From: Aestuariivivens marinum
GTDB lineage: Bacteria; Bacteroidota; Bacteroidia; Flavobacteriales; Flavobacteriaceae
NCBI RefSeq assembly: GCF_022662175.1
Contig: NZ_JAKMCR010000005.1
Coordinates: 95,829 to 159,828, forward strand
Direction: 5' to 3'
Length of the DNA stretch: 64,000 bases
Made by a program: the position numbers and the translations under genes. Below, in pieces: positions 37,320-45,717 of the stretch. Every line of letters begins with the position of its first letter. Within the stretch, counting starts at the first letter, position 1. Below the pieces are notes generated by a model. The model was given only the letters and a program-made list of their open reading frames with translations, did no database searches and was not told the origin of the DNA.

Positions 37320-37896
37320 AATCTTTTCCTTTATAGTCTTTAGACCACGGAAATCTAACTAAGACGTTTTTATATAAAAAATAATCCGGTTTAATTATTG
37401 CCTTTTCTATAGTCCATGACAAAACAGCGGTTTTGACAGCAGCTTTCGGAAATTGTTTTTCTAAACTACGTTTTATTAGAAACATTGTTTTTCCTGTATC
37501 TATTGCGTCATCAATAATAAGTATATTCTTTAAATCTGGGTTGTGTTCAATATTAATTTTAAACGTTTCCTTTGATAGGCAATTTAAGTTAATTTTACTT
37601 AATGATTTTTCTGCTCTCTTAGATTCATATTTTCTTAATTCATCCAAAATTGAGTAAGGCAAAATTTTCATTAAAAACTTAAAAACAAAATTCTTTTTTA
37701 AGCCTTCTCCTTTTCTTTGTACTTTAATAGAATAATAAGTTACCTTATTGAATTCTCCTCTTGTTCTAAGCGCATCTCCAAAATGAGCTCCAGCATTTTT
37801 TATTTGCACAATAACATCTGGCACAAAATCAATGCTTTCGAAAAGCTCATCGACCTTTTTCAAAAAATCAGCATTGTTTAATGTTATCACTCGCAT
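37309..37896 (-). CDS. Phosphoribosyltransferase-like protein
   Basis: A 195-residue protein with the PRPP-binding loop ILIIDDAIDTGKTM (about residues 125-138) and a C-terminal VRFPWSKD block that recalls the FPWE end of purine PRTases. The middle segment is Lys-rich, and the N-terminal region is unlike housekeeping hypoxanthine or orotate PRTases. Start ATG at 37896; a TTG one codon earlier is less likely. It overlaps the HAD gene by 11 bp. The substrate is unknown. Confidence 0.8.
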   Translation of the reverse strand: MRVITLNNADFLKKVDELFESIDFVPDVIVQIKNAGAHFGDALRTRGEFNKVTYYSIKVQRKGEGLKKNFVFKFLMKILPYSILDELRKYESKRAEKSLSKINLNCLSKETFKINIEHNPDLKNILIIDDAIDTGKTMFLIKRSLEKQFPKAAVKTAVLSWTIEKAIIKPDYFLYKNVLVRFPWSKDYKGKDFEN

Positions 37897-37929
37897 CAAT
37901 TGAAAATTTTATTTTTTAAACATAAGATT

Positions 37930-38826
37930 TTAATCCTTTACATTTATATTAATACTTAAAAACCCCAATTTATAAAAATCAAATAATGTAAGGTTTACGT
38001 AGCCTTTTGAAAAAGCATACCTCATTACCGGTTTTAAAACATCAAACAAAAAAGCAAATACATCTTTATATTTGTAGTATTTATAATAGAACCTTAGTAA
38101 CTTAACATCATCAATAAACTCTTTATCGTAATTTATAAACTTAAGTATATTAACCAAGTTAAGTATTGATTTTTCAACACTAAGAATATAATCTAGGTTA
38201 TTTTCCAAGTCTCCATTCAAAACTGGGTTATAAATATGAGAAACCATGATACCTGCTTTTTTTAATTGAAAACCAAATAATGTATCTTCATGACCATAGG
38301 CATAAATCCTTTCATCGAATTGAACTATTTCAAAGACATTTTTGCTCACAACAAAGTTATTTGTCATGAAAGACCTGTTAGGGTATTTACTTCTAACATC
38401 ATAGGGCTTTGACTCTTTATAAACTCCATATTTCCATCTTAAAATCTTATTCCTTGCCGGCTTCTCTTTTGGATATATTCTACCTCCACATATTACCGAT
38501 ACATTAGAAAGTTTAATTGATTTTACATAGATTTCTAAAAAATCTAATCTTGGAATAAAAGAATCACAATCCAAAAAAAGCAAATACTCATATTTAGTGA
38601 ATTCCAGAAACTTGTTTCTTATAACTGCTCTGCCTAAATTATTTTTAAGCTTTATATAAGTATGCTTGGAACACTCTTTGTCATTTAAGGATTTAAAATA
38701 AGGGTTTGAACAATCATCAATTAGTATAATTTCAGATGGAACATCTAATCGCTTAGATTGAAGATTTAACTCCACTAGTAGATTTGTAACATCAAAATTA
38801 TAAATTGGAACACAAATTGAAATCAT
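37930..38826 (-). CDS. Glycosyltransferase family 2 protein
   Basis: A 298-residue GT-A glycosyltransferase: MISICVPIYN at the N-terminus, EIILIDDCS, the DxD-type LDCDS and GHEDTLFGFQLKKAG. It probably transfers a sugar from a nucleotide donor to a cell-surface glycan. It sits between recR and the PRTase/HAD pair, all on one strand with gaps of 24 and 33 bp. The gene is AT-rich (sampled lines near 22-25% GC). Confidence 0.9.
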   Translation of the reverse strand: MISICVPIYNFDVTNLLVELNLQSKRLDVPSEIILIDDCSNPYFKSLNDKECSKHTYIKLKNNLGRAVIRNKFLEFTKYEYLLFLDCDSFIPRLDFLEIYVKSIKLSNVSVICGGRIYPKEKPARNKILRWKYGVYKESKPYDVRSKYPNRSFMTNNFVVSKNVFEIVQFDERIYAYGHEDTLFGFQLKKAGIMVSHIYNPVLNGDLENNLDYILSVEKSILNLVNILKFINYDKEFIDDVKLLRFYYKYYKYKDVFAFLFDVLKPVMRYAFSKGYVNLTLFDFYKLGFLSININVKD

Positions 38827-38850
38827 AAAAAAATAGACAAGTATATTGGC

Positions 38851-39468
38851 TTACAACTTCAACGACGATTCAAACGGCACCCTGTTTAAAATACTTCTTC
38901 CTAAAGTAATCTCGTCTGCATATTCTAATTCGTCACCAACTGAAATTCCTCTTGCTATGGTAGAAACTGCAATTTCACAATCCTGTATTTGCTTGTAAAC
39001 ATAAAAATTAGTAGTATCCCCTTCCATAGTAGAGCTTAAAGCAAAAATCAACTCCTTTACAAAACCTTCTTTAACCTTGTTTACCAAAGGTTCTATGTTC
39101 AGATCATGAGGACCTATACCATCCATTGGAGAAATTTTACCTCCCAAAACATGGTAAATACCTTTAAAAGAACCCGTATTCTCAATGGCCATTACGTCGC
39201 GAACATCTTCAACCACACATACAATTTCTTTATTTCTTTTAGCGCTTATACATATTTCACAAAATTCTTCATCGCTTATATTATTGCAAGATATACAAAA
39301 CTTTATTTCATTGCGCATAATTTGTAGAGCACTAGTGAGAGTCTGTGTTTGCTCTTTGGGCTGTCTAAGTATATGTAAAACCAAACGCAATGCAGTGCGC
39401 TTTCCTATACCAGGTAGTTGCGCTACTTCATTTACTGCATTTTCAAGTAATTTCGATGAAAAGTCCAT
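38851..39468 (-). CDS. recR: Recombination mediator protein RecR
   Basis: A 205-residue protein with an N-terminal helix-hairpin-helix ([15 protein letters not shown]), the zinc finger [16 protein letters not shown] and a Toprim domain ([17 protein letters not shown]). It acts with RecF and RecO in loading RecA on gapped DNA. Normal length and motifs. Confidence 0.97.
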   Translation of the reverse strand: MDFSSKLLENAVNEVAQLPGIGKRTALRLVLHILRQPKEQTQTLTSALQIMRNEIKFCISCNNISDEEFCEICISAKRNKEIVCVVEDVRDVMAIENTGSFKGIYHVLGGKISPMDGIGPHDLNIEPLVNKVKEGFVKELIFALSSTMEGDTTNFYVYKQIQDCEIAVSTIARGISVGDELEYADEITLGRSILNRVPFESSLKL

Positions 39469-39707
39469 TGTTGCTAAAATACTATTTAGACGGTAATTTC
39501 ATGTGTTAATATTTATTTTTTTTCAAAGGACAAACTTATACTTCGCCCTAAACAAACATGTAACACTAAATTACTATTCCTGTTTTACATCTAATGTTTA
39601 GTAATAGATGATTTATTGGTTTAATCTCACCTTTTGAACAAAAAGTACTTAAGCTTTAGATTTTGAATATTAATAGTTGTAATTTAAAACCTTGAATTAT
39701 ATACTAC

Positions 39708-41156
39708 ATGACTACAACACAAATAATCTTATTAATATTAGCATACTTTGGGGTGTTAATCCTTATATCCTATTTTACCGGTAAAGAAGATTCTAACGAT
39801 GCCTTTTTTAAGGCCAATAAATCGGCTCCTTGGTATTTGGTTGCCTTTGGTATGATTGGCGCTTCACTTTCTGGTGTCACATTCATTTCGGTTCCAGGTG
39901 CTGTTGAAGCCAAACAATTTGGATATTTACAAGTTGTTTTTGGGTATTTTTTCGGGTATTTAATTATTGCTTATGTATTATTGCCAATTTATTATAAGTT
40001 AAATTTAACTTCTATTTACACTTATCTTAAGGACCGATTTGGCAATACCAGTTACAAAACAGGATCTGTTGCCTTTTTAATCTCCAGAACTGTTGGAGCC
40101 GCTTTTAGATTATTTTTGGTCTCCAAAGTGCTTCAACTTTTAATTTTTGACCAATACCATATACCTTTTACGGTTACGGTAATAATTACCATTGCACTTA
40201 TTTGGCTATATACCTTTAAAGGTGGCATTAAGACCATTATTTTTACTGATACACTTCAAACGCTTTTTATGCTCATATCGGTTGTAGTTACTATTGCTTT
40301 TTTAGCTTCTGCATTAGATTTAAACAGTATTTCAGAAATATATGCAAATATTAAGGGTAGCCCTATGAGCAAAACCTTTTTCCTTGATGATGTTAATGAT
40401 GCCCAATATTTTATAAAAAGTTTTTTAGCTGGTATGTTCATTACTATAACTATGACTGGACTTGACCAAGATATGATGCAAAAGAATCTAACCTGCAAAA
40501 ACTTAAAAGAAGCCCAAAAGAATATGATTTCCTTTAGTATAGTGCTCATTTTCGTGAACATTCTTTTCCTTGCATTGGGCCTTTTGCTTACCCAATATGC
40601 CGATATGCATAATATAACCGAAAGAAAAGACGATTTGTTTCCAACCATAGCCATGTTGCCTGAAATTGGCATAATGACTTCAGCATTCTTCCTTTTAGGC
40701 TTAATTGCTGCAGCCTATTCCAGTGCAGATTCTGCATTAACCTCATTAACAACCTCTTTCTGTATAGACATAATTGAACTGGATAAAAAACCTAAAGAGT
40801 CACAAAAAAAAGTTAGAAAACGTGCCCATATTTTCATAAGTCTTGTATTGGTTGTAATTATCGTACTATTTGACACTATTTTTAAAGATGTTTCGGTTAT
40901 TTGGGAACTGTTTAAAGCCGCTGGTTATACTTACGGGCCATTATTAGGCCTATTTGCATATGGTATTTTTACCAAAGCAGAGCTCAAAGATAAATACGTT
41001 TGGATTATTGCCATCATCGCTCCTATTATATCTTATTTAATAAATACTTACTCAATAGATTTACTAAATGGTTACCAAATTGGATTCGAAATTTTAATTG
41101 TAAACGGTCTCCTCACTTTTTTAGGTCTAATACTGATTCGTCGCAAGAAGCACTAA
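39708..41156 (+). CDS. Sodium:solute symporter (SSS family)
   Basis: A 482-residue membrane protein with about 13 transmembrane segments. The start of TM1 ([16 protein letters not shown]), [18 protein letters not shown] and [15 protein letters not shown] are typical of the SSS/PutP family. It couples Na+ entry to uptake of an organic solute, not identifiable here. The last 30 bp overlap the convergent CoA-binding protein gene. Confidence 0.93.
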   Translation: MTTTQIILLILAYFGVLILISYFTGKEDSNDAFFKANKSAPWYLVAFGMIGASLSGVTFISVPGAVEAKQFGYLQVVFGYFFGYLIIAYVLLPIYYKLNLTSIYTYLKDRFGNTSYKTGSVAFLISRTVGAAFRLFLVSKVLQLLIFDQYHIPFTVTVIITIALIWLYTFKGGIKTIIFTDTLQTLFMLISVVVTIAFLASALDLNSISEIYANIKGSPMSKTFFLDDVNDAQYFIKSFLAGMFITITMTGLDQDMMQKNLTCKNLKEAQKNMISFSIVLIFVNILFLALGLLLTQYADMHNITERKDDLFPTIAMLPEIGIMTSAFFLLGLIAAAYSSADSALTSLTTSFCIDIIELDKKPKESQKKVRKRAHIFISLVLVVIIVLFDTIFKDVSVIWELFKAAGYTYGPLLGLFAYGIFTKAELKDKYVWIIAIIAPIISYLINTYSIDLLNGYQIGFEILIVNGLLTFLGLILIRRKKH

Positions 41157-41489
41157 AGTACAGGACGCTTCATACGGAATGTTGTTTGCTTTTAGAGTAG
41201 CAAAGAATTCTGGATTTTCTGTCCCTGGATTAAATATTACACGTTCGGGCTTTAATGAAACAATATAATTGTAAAATGTTTTTTGCCGTTTGGGATTTAA
41301 ATATAAGGTTACCGTATGTACATTGTCATAAAGCACTAATTCAGTTTTAATTTTAACATTACCAATATCACCCTCTCTCTTTCCAAATGCCACCACATCA
41401 ATGCCGTTAGCCACCAAGCGTTGAACTGCATAATTACTATACCTATTAGGTTTTAAGGATGCCCCAAAAACCAGTGTTCTCTTAATCAT
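41127..41489 (-). CDS. CoA-binding domain protein (YccU-like)
   Basis: A 120-residue Rossmann-like protein: [21 protein letters not shown], then [12 protein letters not shown] and [18 protein letters not shown], with a Cys near the end. It fits the small CoA_binding family related to the N-terminal part of succinyl-CoA synthetase alpha. Function unknown. Start ATG at 41489; overlaps the symporter 3' end by 30 bp. Confidence 0.88.
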   Translation of the reverse strand: MIKRTLVFGASLKPNRYSNYAVQRLVANGIDVVAFGKREGDIGNVKIKTELVLYDNVHTVTLYLNPKRQKTFYNYIVSLKPERVIFNPGTENPEFFATLKANNIPYEASCTLVLLATNQY

Positions 41490-41521
41490 TTGTTAAAATA
41501 AAGTTAATAAGATATAAATGT

Positions 41522-41549
41522 AGTAACATAAATCCACATTTAGCGTCTA
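41522..41549 (+). promoter_or_regulatory. Candidate ECF-type promoter of the TonB-dependent receptor
   Basis: AGTAAC, 16 bp, then CGTCTA on the plus strand, ending 39 bp before the ATG. It resembles the ECF promoter pair at 50.9 kb. Motif evidence only. Confidence 0.4.
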
Positions 41550-41587
41550 CAATTCAAACATCAATCAAAAAAATACAATCAATCATA

Positions 41588-44080
41588 ATGAAAAGACTAT
41601 TCTTTTTATGCGCTATACTTTGTTCTTTAATCGCACAAGCCCGCCATATAGATCCTGAAAAAGAAATCGACAAAACTGGTTCTATTACTGGTATTGTATT
41701 AGATGCCAATCTAAAGCAACCATTACCTTATGTTAATGTAATAGTAACCGACTCTAACGGTAAAACGTTAACAGGAGGCATTACTAACGACGAAGGCACT
41801 TTTGAAATTAAAAAAATAGCTGAAGGCAATATTATTGTTAATATACAATACATAGGATATAAAACCATTAAGAAGAGTCTAAAAATAGGAAAGGGCAAAT
41901 ATAAAATAGACTTAGGTAGTATCTATTTAGAAGAAGAAGCTGAAGGCTTGGATGAAGTTACAGTTGTAGCCGAAGTCTCCACCATACAACAAAAAGTAGA
42001 CAGAAAAGTAATTACAATAGGTAAGGACTTAGCAGCTAGCGGAACAGCATCCGAACTCATGATAGGAATTCCATCTGTTGGCGTTGATGCTCAAACTGGG
42101 GATATTAGTTTACGTGGTAATTCTAATGTACAGGTCATGGTAGACGGTAAATTATCTACTATTCCTACTGCTCAATTGCTAAAGCAAATTCCTTCAACAG
42201 CTATTAAGTCTATTGAATTAATCACCAATCCTTCAGCCAAATATAACCCTGAAGGCATGAGCGGCATCATTAATATCGTGCTGCATAAAAACACAATGAT
42301 GGGGCTTAATGGTAATATAAATACTAGTCTTACCTATGAAAAAGAGCCTAAATTCAATAGTGCCCTTAATATAAATTACAGAAATGGAAAGTTAAATTTT
42401 TTTGGCAGCTATAGTAATAATATTTCTAAAAACAGGAATAACGGCAATGTGTTTAGTCCTGAAAACAACTCAGAACAATTCTTTAAAACTTTAGATAAAA
42501 GGGAAAACCACCAATATAAAGTTGGTGTCGATGTTTATTTAAATGACCAGCACACCATTTCTGTTTTCACCAACCAAAATATATCCAATAATAATACAAC
42601 AGGTAAGACAAATGTCATATTCTATAACAACACATCATTTAACCAAGACCAGATTTTTACCAACATTGGAGATAATACCTCTTTTCAATATAATTTTGAT
42701 TATAAAATTGATTTTGCAAAAGAAGGTTCTAATATAGAATTGGAAATAGACCATAACACCTACAATGGTGAAAACCCCGTGTTTTTTGATCAAATTGCAG
42801 GACCCTTAAGCGATTATATAGACTTCAATGATACCAAACGTAGCAATACCACTATTGACTTAGACTATGTAAATCCTTTATCTGAAAATTCAAAGTTAGA
42901 ATTGGGTTTACAAGCACGTTTATTCAATACCGATATTGTTTATGCTTCAACTGGTGAATCCTATAACGAATTTGGAGATTTAGTGCCTACACCTAGTACA
43001 AATTTTGATTACACTAGAGATATTTATTCCGCTTATGCCACCTATAGTAAAAAATTGGATAAATGGACTTATCAAATAGGGGCTAGACTTGAAAATGTTA
43101 ATGTTGATGCTATTGCGCTTCAACAGGATGTAGTAACAAATGAAGTTACAGAAATAGCATTCGACAATGATTATTTTCAAGTATATCCTTCTTTATTTAT
43201 AACGCATTCACCTTCTGACAAAAATTCCTATCAATTTAGTTATAGCCGCCGTGTAGACCGACCAGGCATTGGTCAGGTAAACCCTATTAAAGAATGGAGT
43301 GCCCCTTTAATATCTTCTTATGGAAAACAAGATTTGGAACCTCAATTCACCAACTCTATTGAATTAAACTATACTAGAAACTTAAACAACAGAAAAGGTA
43401 GCGTAACTGCTGGTTTATTCTATCGTGCCATATCCGATGAAATCAATAGAGTACTATTTGTAGATCGAACCGATGTTACTTCTGGTCGTGTAATTTTAAG
43501 CCACGATAATTTTGACAATACTTCTGCTTTTGGAATTGAAATATCTAGTAACTACAGGCCTTTTAAATGGTGGAGTATTAATAGTAGTTTCGACTTATAC
43601 TCACAAACCCAAAAAGGAATTGCTGAAAATATTAAAGATGGTGTTCTTTTAGAAAATGCAACTATATCCGATATTGAAACTAATGTAACCGAAGTTGATA
43701 ATGCGGCTTGGAATTTAAGAATGTTTAACAATTATAGTCTTAACCAAAAATTAACGCTTACAGCTTTTGGGTTTTACAGAGGTGAAAATAAATCGCTACA
43801 ATTTGATGTTAACCCCATGTATTTTGTTAATCTAGGCATGCGCTATAGTTTCCTCGAAGACAACCGAGCCACTTTTGGATTTAATTACAATGATATTTTC
43901 AATACTATGAAATTTAGTTTTGATGGTCAAAGACCATATCCTTCTAAAGGTACTTTTAACTGGGAAAGCAACACTTGGAGCGTTAGTTTGAACTACAGGT
44001 TTGGTGGCGGAAAGTATCGTGCTAAATCTCGAAAAACAAGAGAGGACAATATTAAATCAAATAACAGAGGGTTCCTGTAA
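41588..44080 (+). CDS. TonB-dependent receptor / outer-membrane beta-barrel family protein
   Basis: An 830-residue outer-membrane protein. It has a signal peptide (about 1-19), a CarboxypepD_reg-like domain (GSITGIVLDANLKQPLPYVN, about 31-110) and a plug domain (LMIGIPSVGVDAQTGDISLR, SIELITNPSAKYNPEGMSGI). A long beta-barrel ends SVSLNYRFGGGKYRAKSRKT. It resembles the outer-membrane beta-barrel family of Bacteroidota rather than a SusC protein; no SusD partner follows. An ECF-like promoter motif precedes it and a strong terminator follows. Confidence 0.9.
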   Translation: MKRLFFLCAILCSLIAQARHIDPEKEIDKTGSITGIVLDANLKQPLPYVNVIVTDSNGKTLTGGITNDEGTFEIKKIAEGNIIVNIQYIGYKTIKKSLKIGKGKYKIDLGSIYLEEEAEGLDEVTVVAEVSTIQQKVDRKVITIGKDLAASGTASELMIGIPSVGVDAQTGDISLRGNSNVQVMVDGKLSTIPTAQLLKQIPSTAIKSIELITNPSAKYNPEGMSGIINIVLHKNTMMGLNGNINTSLTYEKEPKFNSALNINYRNGKLNFFGSYSNNISKNRNNGNVFSPENNSEQFFKTLDKRENHQYKVGVDVYLNDQHTISVFTNQNISNNNTTGKTNVIFYNNTSFNQDQIFTNIGDNTSFQYNFDYKIDFAKEGSNIELEIDHNTYNGENPVFFDQIAGPLSDYIDFNDTKRSNTTIDLDYVNPLSENSKLELGLQARLFNTDIVYASTGESYNEFGDLVPTPSTNFDYTRDIYSAYATYSKKLDKWTYQIGARLENVNVDAIALQQDVVTNEVTEIAFDNDYFQVYPSLFITHSPSDKNSYQFSYSRRVDRPGIGQVNPIKEWSAPLISSYGKQDLEPQFTNSIELNYTRNLNNRKGSVTAGLFYRAISDEINRVLFVDRTDVTSGRVILSHDNFDNTSAFGIEISSNYRPFKWWSINSSFDLYSQTQKGIAENIKDGVLLENATISDIETNVTEVDNAAWNLRMFNNYSLNQKLTLTAFGFYRGENKSLQFDVNPMYFVNLGMRYSFLEDNRATFGFNYNDIFNTMKFSFDGQRPYPSKGTFNWESNTWSVSLNYRFGGGKYRAKSRKTREDNIKSNNRGFL

Positions 44081-44100
44081 AACATAAATTCATTCACTAA

Positions 44101-44135
44101 AAGTGTCCATAAGCCATATGGACACTTTTTTCTTT
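44101..44135 (+). terminator. Intrinsic terminator of the TonB receptor gene
   Basis: AAGTGTCCAT and ATGGACACTT form a perfect 10-bp stem with a 7-nt loop, followed by a T-run, just after the stop codon. Confidence 0.85.
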
Positions 44136-44260
44136 TTTTTTCACTACCGCACAATAAAAAATATTATTGTACGTTATAGAAATGTACCAAGCGAAGTTAA
44201 TTATTTAGAGTTAGTCACCTAAAAGAAAAATTCGTATGACAAAGAGTACTAAATTTTAAA

Positions 44261-44293
44261 AACCCGGGAGTAAATGGATTCCGGGTTTTTTTG
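44261..44293 (+). terminator. Orphan intrinsic terminator
   Basis: AACCCGG and CCGGGTT form a stem with a 13-nt loop, then TTTTTTT. It follows the short MTKSTKF reading frame. Confidence 0.7.
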
Positions 44294-44390
44294 TTAAATT
44301 TTGTTAATACTGCAATATTTCACAAACTTTTACGTCTAATATATATACTTCACGAAATTTTTAGTGTTAGTTGGAGTTGATTAATAGCTA

Positions 44391-44423
44391 AAAAAACCTG
44401 AAACTACCGTTTCAGGTTTTTTG
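44391..44423. terminator. Bidirectional terminator between the intergenic transcript and fabH
   Basis: AAAACCTGAAAC and GTTTCAGGTTTT form a perfect stem with a short loop, and A/T runs on both sides allow it to work in both directions. It ends fabH on the minus strand. Confidence 0.8.
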
Positions 44424-44440
44424 ATTTTTACAAATATATG

Positions 44441-45448
44441 CTACCATTTTAAGATCACACTTCCCCAAGTAAACCCGCTTCCAAATGCAGCTAAAACGAC
44501 AGTATCCCCCTCTTTGATCTTTCCTTCTTCCCATGCCTCAGTTAAGGCAATTACTACTGAAGCCGCCGTAGTATTTCCATATTTTTGGATGTTATTAAAC
44601 ACTTGGTGGTCCTGCAAACCAAACTTCTTTTGGATAAACTGGGAAATTCTAAGATTGGCTTGATGCGGTATTAACATGTCTATATCTTCTTTCTTCAAAT
44701 TATTAGCCTGTAACCCTTCTACAATAGCCTCACTAAAACGAACAACGGCATGCTTAAATACAAATGTTCCGTTCATATAAGGATAATAAGAGGTATCGTC
44801 TGGATTATTGGCCTCTAAAATTTCCGGTACCCAGTGTTTTATGCTAGGGCCTGCCACGATAAGTTCTTCGGCATATTTACCTTCTGAATGTAAATGTGAC
44901 GATAATATTCCTTTTGTATTATCTTCTGTTCTACTTAATACAGCAGCACCAGCGCCATCACCAAAAATAACAGTAACACCTCTTCCTCTGGTAGTTTTAT
45001 CGAGACCTCCTGAATGATATTCTGCCCCTATAACCAAAATATTTTTATACATACCCGTTTTTATAAATTGGTCGGCTACTGCAACAGCATACACAAAGCC
45101 AGTGCACTGGTTTCGAACATCCAAAGCTCCAACCGTTGGCATATCCAGCATATTTTGTATTTGCACACCACAGCCTGGAAAGTAATAGTCTGGGCTTAAT
45201 GTTGCAAAGACAATAAAATCAATATCATCCTTAGTCAATCCTGAACGTTCAATGGCAATCTTAGCCGCCTTGGCTCCCATAACTGCCGATGTGTCGTCAC
45301 TGCCATCCTTTATCCATCGACGCTCTTTAATTCCTGTCCGTTCCTGTATCCATTCGTCAGTGGTATCCATCATTTTAGATAAATCATTGTTAGTTACCAC
45401 ATTATCAGGAACATATTTTCCTAAACCTATTATTCTAGAATTGTACAT
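44441..45448 (-). CDS. fabH: 3-oxoacyl-ACP synthase III (FabH-type)
   Basis: A 335-residue thiolase-fold enzyme that starts fatty-acid synthesis by condensing an acyl-CoA with malonyl-ACP. The catalytic Cys is in RNQCTGF, the His in MLIPHQANLRI and the Asn in YGNTTAASV. ATG at 45448 (MYNSRIIGLG) is preferred over an upstream TTG. The FabH label is firm at family level; a second specialised KAS III role cannot be excluded. It stands alone. Confidence 0.92.
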   Translation of the reverse strand: MYNSRIIGLGKYVPDNVVTNNDLSKMMDTTDEWIQERTGIKERRWIKDGSDDTSAVMGAKAAKIAIERSGLTKDDIDFIVFATLSPDYYFPGCGVQIQNMLDMPTVGALDVRNQCTGFVYAVAVADQFIKTGMYKNILVIGAEYHSGGLDKTTRGRGVTVIFGDGAGAAVLSRTEDNTKGILSSHLHSEGKYAEELIVAGPSIKHWVPEILEANNPDDTSYYPYMNGTFVFKHAVVRFSEAIVEGLQANNLKKEDIDMLIPHQANLRISQFIQKKFGLQDHQVFNNIQKYGNTTAASVVIALTEAWEEGKIKEGDTVVLAAFGSGFTWGSVILKW

Positions 45449-45599
45449 AGTCAATTATTTTAAGCAATACAAATTACGATAACTGTTATTAAATTCCAAT
45501 TATATAAATTCAAATTCCAAAACACTTAATATATAGATATGTGTTCTTGAATTTTGTGTTTTGTAAGTTTTGAAAGATTATATTTTAAAAAAGAAGATG

Positions 45600-45640
45600 T
45601 GTCAGTTTGTCACTTTTTTTGGCTTGGTATTTTTTTTGAC
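45600..45640 (+). promoter_or_regulatory. Sigma-54-like promoter and TGTCA repeats upstream of htpG
   Basis: TTGG at 45624-45627 and TTTGAC near 45635-45640 give GG, 10 bp, GA, close to the sigma-54 spacing GG-N10-GC. Just upstream TGTCA occurs twice (45600-45604 and 45608-45612). The -12 element has GA, not GC, so this is a candidate only. The leader would be about 65 nt. Confidence 0.4.
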
Positions 45641-45717
45641 TAAATCTTTAAGACGAATTAAAATTTTAAGTTGAATGGTTTTCCGCATAGGCCGGAAAAG
45701 AAAAATAAACAAATATT

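Larger units (their letters stand above)
44136..44440 (+). other. Intergenic region with two further terminators (possible small RNAs)
   Basis: After the receptor terminator there is no protein gene for about 300 bp, yet two more plus-strand terminators occur (44261-44293 and 44391-44423). Just before the first is a 7-codon ORF, ATG at 44236 to TAA at 44259 (MTKSTKF), reminiscent of a leader peptide or a cold-shock-protein N-terminus. I cannot name an RNA family. Confidence 0.45.
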
